Assembly (NCBI GenBank): GCA_004565275.1
Contig: SDOX01000122.1
Span: 48,090 to 112,089, forward strand
Source: Nannochloropsis salina CCMP1776
Lineage: Eukaryota; Sar; Eustigmatophyceae; Eustigmatales; Monodopsidaceae
Direction of reading: 5' to 3'
Length of the DNA: 64,000 nucleotides
Every line of letters begins with the position of its first letter. Position 1 is the first letter of the stretch. The notes below the pieces were generated by a model. It ran no database searches. It was not told where the DNA came from and saw nothing but the letters and a program-made list of their open reading frames with translations. The position numbers and the translations under genes are program-made. This document shows, one piece after another, positions 47,897 to 61,972 of this stretch.

Positions 47897-48442
47897 ATGA
47901 GTGTAAATAGACGGTACTCATCTTCTGCTGCGCACGTGCCTGTTACCGCCTCTGCTGTTTCAAATCGTGGCGTTCCGACCCCAGGGACAAGGGCAGCTCA
48001 TTCCAATCCTGCGTCACTTCCCGGGGGTTATGCAAATGTATCTGGCAACGTAGCGATTGAAAGTGTATCACAGACTTCAACTCTTACCACCCCTGTCTTA
48101 CGTGGAGCTAGCGCAGAGTCTTTGACTGCTAGAAGAATAAGAACAACGTATCAACGACTGAATCCGTCCGCTTCGCCCGCACAACGGATACGGCGAGATG
48201 TTGCGGAAAGAGGAGATAGAATGGAGGAGAGCCCCGATGGACAGGAAATGAATCAGCATTGCCCGTCGTCTGATGAAAATAGCTCACAGGACAAAACGGA
48301 TGCTTGGGTGGCTCTGGCGAAGGACGAGGAGACCGAGCAGGCTGTGCATGCGTCCTGGGATCAGAGTACCGTGACCGATGTCTGCGCAACGCTCAAGAAA
48401 GTGGCGGCATCATTGGACGAGGATAAGTGGATGTATGAGTGA
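47897..48442 (+). CDS. Hypothetical Ser/Thr-rich protein (181 aa), single exon
   Basis: I do not recognise this protein. It is an ATG-initiated frame of 182 codons including the stop, with ordinary (not microsatellite) composition. The N-terminal half is rich in Ser, Thr, Ala, Val and Gly. A basic patch follows (LTARRIRTTYQRLN, AQRIRRDVAERG), then an acidic polar stretch. The C-terminal part has helical spacing (DAWVALAKDEETEQAVH, VCATLKKVAASLDEDK) and ends DKWMYE. There is no signal peptide or membrane segment. It might be a nuclear or cytoskeletal adaptor, but nothing in the sequence proves this. It could also be the last exon of a longer gene. Confidence 0.55.
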   Translation: MSVNRRYSSSAAHVPVTASAVSNRGVPTPGTRAAHSNPASLPGGYANVSGNVAIESVSQTSTLTTPVLRGASAESLTARRIRTTYQRLNPSASPAQRIRRDVAERGDRMEESPDGQEMNQHCPSSDENSSQDKTDAWVALAKDEETEQAVHASWDQSTVTDVCATLKKVAASLDEDKWMYE

Positions 48443-48848
48443 CGAATAAGTTTAAGGAAGTGCGCAGATGGAGGAGGATGGAGGGCTGTACACCGGCTCC
48501 AACATAAGAGGTGATAGCGGAAGGACATGTGGATGTGTGATATATAGGAGGATGGAACCGCCAAGAGTCCAAAGAGACGAGGGCAGACAGCATCAGAAAC
48601 AATCAAGAAAAGGAAAAAGTGTCATTCGAGTGCACGGACTCGAGAATAATCACGTGTGCCATGTCATATGAAAGGGAAGGAAGGATTTCGTTCCACTGAC
48701 ACACCAGCCGATGAGCCCCCTGGATGCCATCATTCTTCTTTTCTCCTACGCTCTGTATCTCATTTATCCCTCTTTTTGGCTGTTTGACTTGACTTGCCGG
48801 AACCCCGCTTCGCCGGGCTGCGTCTATTCCCGTGTCCTTGAAGACACC
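48443..48848. other. Short convergent gap, hypothetical gene / PrxQ
   Basis: About 400 bp containing the two 3' flanks. Nothing else is seen. Confidence 0.5.
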
Positions 48849-50259
48849 TTAAGCCAGGGTTCCAAGGGATTTTTCCACGTGACTCTCGGGGGCAAACTGG
48901 TTGTCATAGATGAGACGGATCTTCTGGTCCTTCCCAATCACGTAGGTGACGCGGCCATCCAGGGCACCGAAGAGGGAGGAGGGAACTTGGTAAGCCTTGC
49001 GCGTGGCTCCCCCCACGTCGGAGAGTAACTGCATCTGCAGACCGTACTTGTCGACAAAGGCGGTGTGATCCTCGTCCTAGAAGAGGGGAAATTGCACACG
49101 GGGAAAGAAGCATAAAGAAGGATGGAGAAGGGAGGAGTGGGTTGATTTCATCCCTGCGGAGGGAGGTAAAAAGATAAAACCCGTGGGAGGAAAAATGCCT
49201 CCTCTGTCAAGGCCTTTCCAGTCCCACGCTCCGGCACACGACCACTCAAACGCTCTTTGATCTGACTCGAGGAACACGTACACTGGAAATCCCGAACACC
49301 TCGGCCCCCTTCTTCTTGAAGTCGCCCAGGGCAGCGCTGAAAGCCTTCGCCTCTGTGGATAGTAGCAAGTGGTCAATAACCTTCTCAAATTGGATCCACT
49401 GATCCCGTGAAATTATTTCCATGGGCTCATAGTCTCTTCAGACTGACAGGACAAAGGACATCCTCATCCACCTCGTTTCACGCTTACTCAATCGGAAGAT
49501 CAGCGCACTGTCCACCGTTATCTTTCTCAAAACAGTAGCCTCCACTGACAGGACGTGCACCACGGAGATCACAAGAGTGAACCCTCACACCACTGGACCC
49601 TACCATCCCGCCTCCAGGCATCCGTCTTCTTTACCCCTCTCCTCTGCCCAGATTACCGCCTCGTCTAGATGTGTCTGCTTACCTTTCGTGCACCCAGGGG
49701 TATCGTCTTTGGGGTAGAAGAAAAGGACAACCTCCTTCTTTCCCTTGAAAGTGGATAGCTTCACTACCTTGTTGTTCTGGTCCTTGAGGGCGAAGTCAGG
49801 CGCTGCGTCGCCCACCTAATCAAGGAAAAACTATCGTGGTGAGAAAATCTTCCTCCGTCATAATGTTTATGATGATCACATGCTTATAACGAGGATCATA
49901 GTGTAGGTGGAGACAATGATAATGATGATGATGATATTTTCCAAGCTCGGTAAGCCTCTCGCATTAGATGTCTGAATTTCTGGACAAGGGTAGCACCAAG
50001 ACAGCAGATATACAAGCGTGTTTTTAAAGCACTCATGTACAGCTTTTTTACCATCATTTCCCCTCTATCACGGGATGCCATTCACTATTTCGGTCACTGA
50101 TTCACGTCAGACGAGAGCCTTCACGCGTAACTTATCACTCCAACATACCTTGAGCATGTTCATCACGCCTCGAGAGCGACCCATTGACGGTCCATTCGAG
50201 GGCATAAAGGCCTGAGCGGCCATCACCAGAGAGAGGGCTAGGACGGAAATAATACGCAT
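48849..50259 (-). CDS. Peroxiredoxin Q (BCP type), plastid-targeted, lacking the usual resolving cysteine, 4 exons
   Basis: This is a thiol peroxidase that reduces H2O2 and lipid hydroperoxides. Exon 1 (50259-50149) encodes [20 protein letters not shown], a signal peptide ending AQA|FMP. That matches the ASAF-type plastid leader of stramenopiles, followed by a Ser/Arg-rich transit-like stretch. Exon 2 (49815-49683) carries [13 protein letters not shown] and the active site [13 protein letters not shown] with the peroxidatic Cys. Exon 3 begins [20 protein letters not shown], and exon 4 has [25 protein letters not shown] and VTYVIGKD. Canonical PrxQ has a second Cys five residues after the first (CTKxxC); here that position is Lys (CTKEAK), and I see no other Cys downstream. 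Confidence in the family is high; in-plastid location is inferred from the leader. Confidence 0.92.
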
Positions 50260-50839
50260 TGTTCTTGTTCAAAGTTTGGCTGGAGTGATGAGGGGGTGCG
50301 TGTTGAACAGAGAGCATTAGATCGCTCAGAACAGTGGTAGAAAAAGAGTGTCATGACTTCCGCGCCATTAACCATGTCTCTTGGTAACTTGTCACCGAAT
50401 TGATCAGGTAGCTATGCGCAATTGGTGTCTTAAGTAGCATCGAATCCTCTGACTGAAAGCACACGGGGTTCGACCCAACCACGTCAGCGATGACGTCCGT
50501 GCATCGCTTTCCCGCAGCCCGCTTTTTCACCGGAAAATCAGCATGCCCGCCTCCTGCCTTTTTTGCGACGTCACGCTCGTTCGTGTCAATTGTGACGGAC
50601 ACCTGTTCGTTTTCAGTGTATGCAGCTTCATTGACCCTGGCAGCTCCCTGATAACACGAAGAAAGAGTCGTGTGTGCGTACCTTCAGAGGCTTCCATATG
50701 GGCCGGGAGCGAGCGAGCAGTCCACCAACGGCTCGTCTGGAACTTGGTGTCGCTTTCCCTTTTTGTTCTGCTTGTCATGAATTTTCATGCTTTAACACTT
50801 CTTTGCGTCGATACACATATTGAATTAGCACAGGACGAA
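50260..50839. promoter_or_regulatory. Shared divergent upstream region, PrxQ / SCOT
   Basis: 580 bp lie between the PrxQ start (minus) and the chosen SCOT start (plus). An in-frame ATG at 50543 would extend SCOT by about 99 residues. That extension does not look like a targeting peptide, so I treat it as 5' UTR or promoter. Confidence 0.5.
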
Positions 50840-55415
<4,576 letters not shown>

Positions 55416-56657
55416 AATAAGGGGGGTTGGAAATAGGGGGGCTCGACTGGGGTGTCAGCTGCAGGTGGGAGGGTAAAGAAATGGGAAGAAGCAGACAAAT
55501 TTGGGGGGGGAGTAAGGCGGAAGAGGCAAAGGAGTGGAGACCTCGAGTAACAGGGCGACCTGTAAATGTAGTGGAGGAAAAACCGATCGTATTTTTACAA
55601 AGAAATAAAAACAAAGAGGCTTAGCGCTGATGTGTCCTAACGAAGGAGCGAGAGGAAGAGAGCGCGACATATACACAATATCTTCGGTATCGAGTTCTTC
55701 GGACAAAAGTTAAAGTCAATGGGTCATTCCTGATACGAGACTGTCGATATGACTGACAAGAACCTCTGACGCCAAAAGATGTTAAATCAAAACGTCCCAT
55801 GGCACGACTAGCACCACATAAGTTATTTGGTTTGCGACAGTCGTTGCCCACTTTTCCCAGAATAGACGAAGACAATGACAAAATTCCAATCGCAGGCCTA
55901 AACATTTCCAGAGGATAATTCCGCGTCATCTGTCGTGCGGTCTAATTGTTTGAAACTATGCTATTATCGGTGCAGCCGAAGCCTGCTACAGATCAGCTCC
56001 TTTCTTTTCTCGAAAAGGTGCCAAAAAATCAGCCGACCTGCGTAAGCTAGCTGAAACATCAATATTTTATTGTGGTCATCGTACAGTGTGGTCATACCCT
56101 AATTTGCAGCCTTATAAATGGGCAGTATACAATTCAAAACGCCGTTACTTCGCTCTCTTCAACTGGCAGAATGTCAACGGTAATTCTAACCTGCACACTT
56201 CCATAAAATAGTTCAAACAGTGCTCAAGCTTGAAATAAATCATATTCCTTCCTCCTCTAAGTCTGCAAACCCCAGATTATTCAGCTATTTGTAGTTTTGG
56301 GGTTTTTTCCAGGGCCAGGGGGGTGGGGAGGTTAGTTGGCTTGCGTTCCGATCTTTTAGAGCGAGCCGGCCGGCTGACTCACACGCCCTCGATAGACATT
56401 GTCTCCATGCGCTTTTCACCCCTTTCGTGAGATGTAGCGTGCACAGCTCCTTTCGTAACTGTGTGTCTAGACAGGGTGCATGAGATACACCCGTGCAAGC
56501 GGGGACCCCATGAGCTGTGAATGCGAAATGATACGTCTTAGGCAGGGGCCGGTCACTCGCTTCCTCTCCCTTTCCATTGTTCCACTCCGCGAGCGCCCAC
56601 CATTTCAGTGCCTAACCACGGCTTTTGTACCACACACACCGAATTTTAGGTCTTAGC
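55416..56657. other. Intergenic region, SCOT 3' flank / fibrillin upstream
   Basis: About 1.2 kb without a recognisable gene. Open frames on both strands (for example 55455-55706 minus and 55621-55929 minus) have no domain. The last 350 bp, before the fibrillin ATG, are presumably its promoter. Confidence 0.5.
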
Positions 56658-58772
56658 ATGTCACGGCTATGTGCAAAACCGCTTTTCCTCCTTTTGCTTC
56701 TCCCATGCCTTGCTTCCGCCTTCCTCCTTCCATTCCCCCGTGCCTCCATTCCTTCCCGTTCACCGTCCGTCCTGCTCTCCTCAGTGGAAGGAGCTGATTA
56801 TCCCTCCGACACCGCCGACCCTGAACCCTCTCCGGAAGCCCGTGAAGGGAACGCCACGGTCTTCCCCCCCTTCACCGACGAGGGCAAGGTCCAGCTGCGG
56901 GAAAAATTCAAGTGCCAGATCTACAAGGCCGCTGCCCGGCTGAACCGCGGTCAGCTGGCGAATTTGGATCAACAGGTACGACTTCATGACCCAGTAGTCT
57001 TCAACTATAGTTGAATGTTGCTTGCAGCCCCCATAGTACCTTTGTTTCGACGATGCATTGTGGTTCGGCATGTCGAAAATGAGGCTCCTGTAAGACTTGG
57101 CTCAGGCAGTGTCCGATTTCTCATTCCTTTTATCTCCGGCCTCTGCCCTGCTTGCTTCCTCCCCCTCCACTCGCATCACACCCTCCCTCCTCTGCCACCT
57201 CTGTCGGCCGTATCGTACTCGTCAGAACGAAATGAGCAATTTGATCGCTCAGTTGGAGGCCATGGGGTCCGGGCGCCCGGCCGAGGTGGAGGCGGTGGAA
57301 GGGGTGTGGGAGCTGGTGTACTCGGACGTGGCCCCGTTCCGAGCTTCTCCGTTCTTCATGACGGTGGGGAAGGTCATGGAAGGCACCACGCTGAGCGCGG
57401 AGGAATTCTTCCGGCTCCACCGACTCGCGACCCGGGGGAGCGAGATAGGGAAGGTAGGGAGGGAGGGAGGGAGGGAGGGAGGGAGGGAGGGAGGGAGGGA
57501 GGGAGGGGAACGGGACGGAAGGGAACGGGAGGAAAGAGAGGAATGGGCGGGTCTTGGTAGAGGACAACAGGAGCGGGGAAGGAAAAGGAGGCAGTCCCGT
57601 CTGTTTCCCTCAAGAAGGTCCCTCCGCGTCAAGTCGCCTGAGGCTCCCACCCACCACGACCCCTCCCTCCCTCCCTCCTCCCCTCCCTGCCTCTCTTCCT
57701 CTCTTCCAAACTTGTCTTCCCCTCGTGCCTCTCATCGATTTCCACAGGTGCGCCAGATCATCACCTCCCAAGAACTTGTCTCCGAAGTTGAGATCCTCAC
57801 AGGTCAGGACTCCTTCCCTCTCTCCCTCCTTCCCTCCCTTTCTCCTTCCCTCCCTCCCTCCCTCCCTTCCTCCTTCCCTCCCTCCCTCCCTCCCTCTATC
57901 CCATGTACCCTCCCTTCCTCCTTCCTTCCTTGCTTCTGCTTTGACCCCCCCCTGGCCAGCCTTCCCACTTCCCTCTCCTCCTCTTCCTCCCTCTGTCAGC
58001 CATCCGCCCGTGGCATCTCCCCCCCCCCTTCCTCCCCTGTCCCCTCGACCAGGATTTTTCACCCACCCCCCTCCTCTTTTGCCCTCAGCTCACCTGCCTT
58101 CATCCCTCCCCATCACATACCCGGAGTCCTTCGCCTCCGTCCTCCCTTTTACTCACCTCCCCTCCCTCTCCCTTCCTTCCTCATCATCCCTCCCAGGCAT
58201 CCCTTCCATTCCCTTCGCCATCTCCGGAACTGTCGTGACCCGTGCATCCGCGAGTCGCACCAACGAAGGTGCCTTGAAACTCACCTTGAAGAGCAGTGGC
58301 GTCCAGGTCAGTTCAAAATTTCAAATTAAAAAATTCATATATTGGGAGAGCTTGAAACCGTTCGTGGTGGCTTTCCATCTTGCCTGGATAGTGTGCTTGC
58401 CCTCCTCTTCCCCCCCACCATTTTCTGTTCATTAGCCCCTCTCCTCGGCGTATTCATCCTGCTTTCTTCTTCCCGTGCCTGACACGGGTGGGGACGATAC
58501 GTCACGCTCCTCTTCGTTCCCACGTCGCCCCTCTTTCCTCCCCAACCCTCTATCCCTCCCTTCTTCCCTCGCCCCTCCTTTAGTCCTCCTCGCTCTTCTC
58601 CCTCCTAGGCGCGGGGGGGAACCTCCCCGAGCTCCCACTCGCCGAAATTGGCGAGCGCCTCGGGCTTTTCCCCCCCACCCTCCTCCTGAACACCTACTAC
58701 GTGGATGCCAATATGCGGATCAGCAGGAACGAGGATGACCACGTCTTTGTGTGGGCACGGGGGCACTTGTAG
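56658..58772 (+). CDS. Fibrillin / plastid lipid-associated protein (PAP), plastid-targeted, 5 exons (299 aa)
   Basis: Fibrillins coat plastoglobules and thylakoid surfaces and help store or move plastid lipids. The N-terminus is a signal peptide ending CLASA|FLLPFPRAS, a near-classical ASAF plastid motif, then a Ser/Pro/Arg-rich transit-like region. The PAP domain begins with KCQIYKAAARLNRGQLANLD and continues MSNLIAQLEAM, VEGVWELVYSDVAPFRASPF, VRQIITSQELVSEVEILTG and FAISGTVVTRASA. It ends with LLLNTYYVDANMRISRNEDD and VFVWARGHL, the usual C-terminal DxxxRI(S/G)R block. Exons 56658-56975, 57226-57453, 57748-57802, 58197-58306 and 58584-58772 sum to exactly 300 codons. Intron 2 has a 50-bp GGGA array directly after the donor and CCCT tracts before the acceptor. 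Confidence 0.9.
57456..57508. repeat. (GGGA)n microsatellite next to a fibrillin donor site
   Basis: About 50 bp of uninterrupted GGGA repeat starting two bases after the intron start gta. In the transcript this is a G-rich arm with many G3 tracts, able to form G-quadruplexes or to pair with the C-rich arms later in the intron (about 57660-57690). Confidence 0.9.
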
Positions 58773-59392
58773 CTGGAGGGAAGGCGGGCGGGAGGGGCGG
58801 TGGAAATAGGGAGGGTGGTGGGGAGAGGGGGTGGGACGCCGGCATGGGAAAGACATTGTTTTTTCCTGCACAGGAATGCGTGCAATGGAAAACGAGGGGG
58901 GAAAAGTGCGTGAAAGGACAGGGGATGGAGGATCCTCCGTGCGTTCCGGACGAAACGGAAGTTTAAAATTTTGAATGGGGGGCGGTAAGGATGGAAGGGG
59001 AATCGATCCCGGTAGTCAGGCAGGGGGGGAGGAAATAAGAGTCGGAGGACATACTCCGCCTGAGGAAAGACGAAGGGAGTCGAAGGGTCCTGTCTGTAAG
59101 CTGGATGTTCCAAACAACTTCAAGCAGAAGCCTCTGCGACGGCGCTGGCAGACCTGCGTGGTTTCTTCATTCTTTCCCACGGTCAGATTGCACTCATTTC
59201 CTCGCGACCCCTGGTCACTTCAATTTACGTGTCAATGACACCCGCACATGCATTCTTGCTTGGTTATAAAGTCCATTGCCCCACCCCCATTCCCTCCTTA
59301 CGCCTCTTTAGTCCCTTCCCTGAGCGCACGATGGGCGACATTCCTCCCCCCCTCCGTCCCTCCCTCTGTCCCTCCCTCTCCCCCTCCCTTCC
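58773..59392. other. Convergent gap, fibrillin / acyltransferase-3
   Basis: About 620 bp of 3' flanks with no recognisable gene. Confidence 0.5.
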
Positions 59393-61630
59393 TTACCCCC
59401 TCCCCTTCCCCCTCCGCCACGCCTGTCGAGCAGGCGCCTCGACCCACCTTCCCACCCCTTCAGCCAATCCGATCGCCACCGGCAGCACGATCAATACAGA
59501 CCACCAGGGCAATACACGCACGTCCTTGATCAACGCCTGGCACCGCACCACTCTTTCTGCTTCCACCTCCGCCTCCATGTCGCCCTCCTTCCCGCCTCTT
59601 CCCAGGTGAGAACACCTTAACAAGGCCGGGACGTGGGAGGGATGCAGCGCCAGGGCCAAGTAGCCCAACAGGGGATAATGCAATAAATAGAGATTCATGG
59701 AGATGCGACCCAACCAGGCGCAGGCGGGGGTACGGAGAAAGCGGGCGGCACGGGAACGGCCCTCATCCCTGGTCAAGGCCAGTACTACGTTCAATTGGGC
59801 CATGGCTACCACCCCTTGATACCACACTTGCGCGCCGATCGTGTGTCTCCCCTGGGTAACAATCCGGTAGCCCGTATCGATGCCGGCGACCAGGAGGGTG
59901 CAAAGAAGGAGGGCAAGCGCGTGTTGGCTTGCCGCCAGCGCCCAACCCTTGGGCGTGGAGGGGGGTGTCCAGTGGAGGAGGAGGAGCTCGGGGAGGGATG
60001 GAAGGAGGGACGGGCCGGGGGAGGGGCGGGAAGAAGGCTCGTCACAAACGTGGGCAAGAGGAAAGGAGCTGATGGTGCTGGGGTAACCTCGGTCGGTGGG
60101 AAGAGGAGGTGGCGGAGCTCGTTCGCTGCGCTGCGTGGAGCCACGGGAAGGACGGGAGGGGCTCGGAGGAGGATCCTTGACAGGCGGGCGGGACGCCGCG
60201 CATGGGGTGGGCAGGGGAAGGCAAAGGACGCAGGCCGGCCAAGGAAAGACCGTGCTGTCGCCTTTTTCCGGGGACGTTTCCACAAGCCCGTTTTCGGCCT
60301 TTATGATGGAATGAAACCCCGTCGGAAAAAGACCGTCCACCTTTAAGGTGTCCCCGGTCGGGGGGCCAGGGGGCGGGCGCATGTGGACATTGGCTGTCTC
60401 TTGACTCCTGACAGGGGACTTGATGATGATCTCCGATCCTTTCCTGCCAGGGTGTTGGCCTTTACAGCATGCAAGGGGGTTGTACGCATGGGTGGCGCCA
60501 CCTGCCTGGGGGATGGGTAGCCTCCGGTGGGGGCCTCCGGGAATTTTCTCAGAAGACGCATGCCGCAAGGAAAGCAAGCCTGCGGCCATGCCCATGAGAA
60601 AGAGGGGGAAGCGGGAAAGAGGGTTCATAGTGGCGGTGGTGAAGGGGCGGAAATGGAAAAAAAGGGGCAGGACGGAATAAAGGCTTTGGATTAAAAAGAG
60701 TTGTAGCCAATACCCCCCGATCACCACGCCGAGCAACGCCCTGTCCGATAAGCGTTGCATACGCGGGAGCCAGACAGGGAAAAACAGCCAGAAGAAGGCA
60801 AGCGTTGTGATAAACCAGCCGACGGGGTTGATGGCTGCGATGTAATGCTCGTTCCACGCCGAGAAGAGCGAGGTGAGGGGGATGATGCTCGTAGCCAAGG
60901 AGGGGAGGAAGGTTTGGAGGGAGAAAGGATAATCGGCAATGTTCAGAAGCCACAACGGAATGGAGATGAGGATGGACAGCCAGTATACGGGTATGACTCG
61001 GGCAATGCGGTTCTGGTAGAAATCGCGCGTGGGAAAGAAGGGTTGCAGAGGTGTTGGGGGGTCTGAGCAGGCAGGCACGGACGTAGCGACTGCGTTCGTT
61101 TCCGGCAGTTCGTTGCCTTGTTCCATCCTGTCCATACCAGTGACGACACATATTGAGTGGCTTTGTGACGAGGAACTGGCAACTTGCTGCTCATTCTTGC
61201 CTCCCCAAGGCCAAGTGAAGGACGACACAGCCCATGTCGTGCGCCCATATGTCACAGCCAACGAGAAACCGGACAGCATGAAGAATAAAGGCATCAGGCT
61301 CGATCCTTGTAACGCTACCACCCAGCCTGCATGATATCTGGGGTCCCCAAAGCAATGAAATATGACGATCCACAAAGCAGCCACCCCTCGGAGTCCTCCA
61401 TGGGATTGCATGTCCACTGGTAAGGGTCTGAGCGGAGAGCTTCGCGGTACTTTTGCGGCTGTGATGTGATTGGACGGATCAAACATGCCAGTATGCGTTA
61501 CTTTGGCACTATCGTCATCGCCCTTTACTTCCCTTGATTTGGCGGGAGAAAGCTCCCGCCTTGACAACCTGGTCATCGTGACTCCGCCCCTCCCTCTCTG
61601 CCCTGTAATAAAACGAGAAAGTTGGAACAT
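59393..61630 (-). CDS. Acyltransferase-3 (OafA/nodulation-type) membrane protein, single exon (745 aa)
   Basis: Members of this family are multi-pass membrane enzymes that transfer acyl groups, often acetyl, to sugars, lipids or glycans; the substrate here is unknown. The typical start SHGGLRGVAALWIVIFHCFG contains the conserved His after the GLRG motif. It is followed by SLMPLFFMLSGFSLAVTYG, the RIARVIPVYWLSILIS block, NPVGWFITTLAFFWLFFPVW and LSRFPLFLMGMAAGLLSLRH. After a 200-residue Pro/Ser-rich loop come further membrane segments (ALALLLCTLLVAGIDTGYRI, WLGRISMNLYLLHYPLLGYL) and the end VGRWVEAPARQAWRR. About ten membrane segments are visible. The hydrophilic insertion between the two blocks is longer than in bacterial relatives. 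The gene has no introns although nearly all neighbours do. Start is the ATG before MFQLSRFITG; a start at a later Met would also give a full domain. Confidence 0.88.
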   Translation of the reverse strand: MFQLSRFITGQRGRGGVTMTRLSRRELSPAKSREVKGDDDSAKVTHTGMFDPSNHITAAKVPRSSPLRPLPVDMQSHGGLRGVAALWIVIFHCFGDPRYHAGWVVALQGSSLMPLFFMLSGFSLAVTYGRTTWAVSSFTWPWGGKNEQQVASSSSQSHSICVVTGMDRMEQGNELPETNAVATSVPACSDPPTPLQPFFPTRDFYQNRIARVIPVYWLSILISIPLWLLNIADYPFSLQTFLPSLATSIIPLTSLFSAWNEHYIAAINPVGWFITTLAFFWLFFPVWLPRMQRLSDRALLGVVIGGYWLQLFLIQSLYSVLPLFFHFRPFTTATMNPLSRFPLFLMGMAAGLLSLRHASSEKIPGGPHRRLPIPQAGGATHAYNPLACCKGQHPGRKGSEIIIKSPVRSQETANVHMRPPPGPPTGDTLKVDGLFPTGFHSIIKAENGLVETSPEKGDSTVFPWPACVLCLPLPTPCAASRPPVKDPPPSPSRPSRGSTQRSERAPPPPLPTDRGYPSTISSFPLAHVCDEPSSRPSPGPSLLPSLPELLLLHWTPPSTPKGWALAASQHALALLLCTLLVAGIDTGYRIVTQGRHTIGAQVWYQGVVAMAQLNVVLALTRDEGRSRAARFLRTPACAWLGRISMNLYLLHYPLLGYLALALHPSHVPALLRCSHLGRGGKEGDMEAEVEAERVVRCQALIKDVRVLPWWSVLIVLPVAIGLAEGVGRWVEAPARQAWRRGKGRG

Positions 61631-61972
61631 GGGGTCAACTTTGTGAAACTATCGCCAGAACTCGAAATAATTTTCCTCGTTTAATATGCATCTGACGAGA
61701 AAGATGAGTATGGCCGACAATCACTTTCCGGGACGCCGACCATTAAATTTTTTGGTTCGGACCTTGAAGTTTTGTTTGGTTTAACGGCTCGTTGACCGTT
61801 ACGCGCCCTGGCATCATCAGTCGCGCCACAATCACCTTGAGACACAAACATACTTGGTCCATGCCATGTGTGCTTTCCTCTCCCTTTTTTGATCCTCACA
61901 TCACGCGTATTGAACTAAGAGACGTGCATTTTTACACGCGCACAGGTTGCTCCGGTGATCGTGTAGTTCGAG
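61631..61972. promoter_or_regulatory. Shared divergent upstream region, acyltransferase-3 / MPO1
   Basis: 342 bp separate the two start codons, so the promoters must be bidirectional or overlap. No clear core element is seen. Confidence 0.5.

Noticed and set aside
50440-50500. tRNA-like T-arm sequence (ggggttcgacccaacc)
   Set aside because: No matching acceptor, D or anticodon stems around it.
50543-50839. Upstream in-frame ATG that would extend SCOT by 99 residues
   Set aside because: The extension is not a mitochondrial presequence, while the ATG at 50840 gives a short basic leader directly before the conserved domain.
58584-58640. Apparent frame mismatch at the last fibrillin junction (run of seven G near 58613)
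   Set aside because: Using the acceptor at 58583 (tttag) instead of 58608 restores phase and the gene totals exactly 300 codons, so no frameshift is needed.
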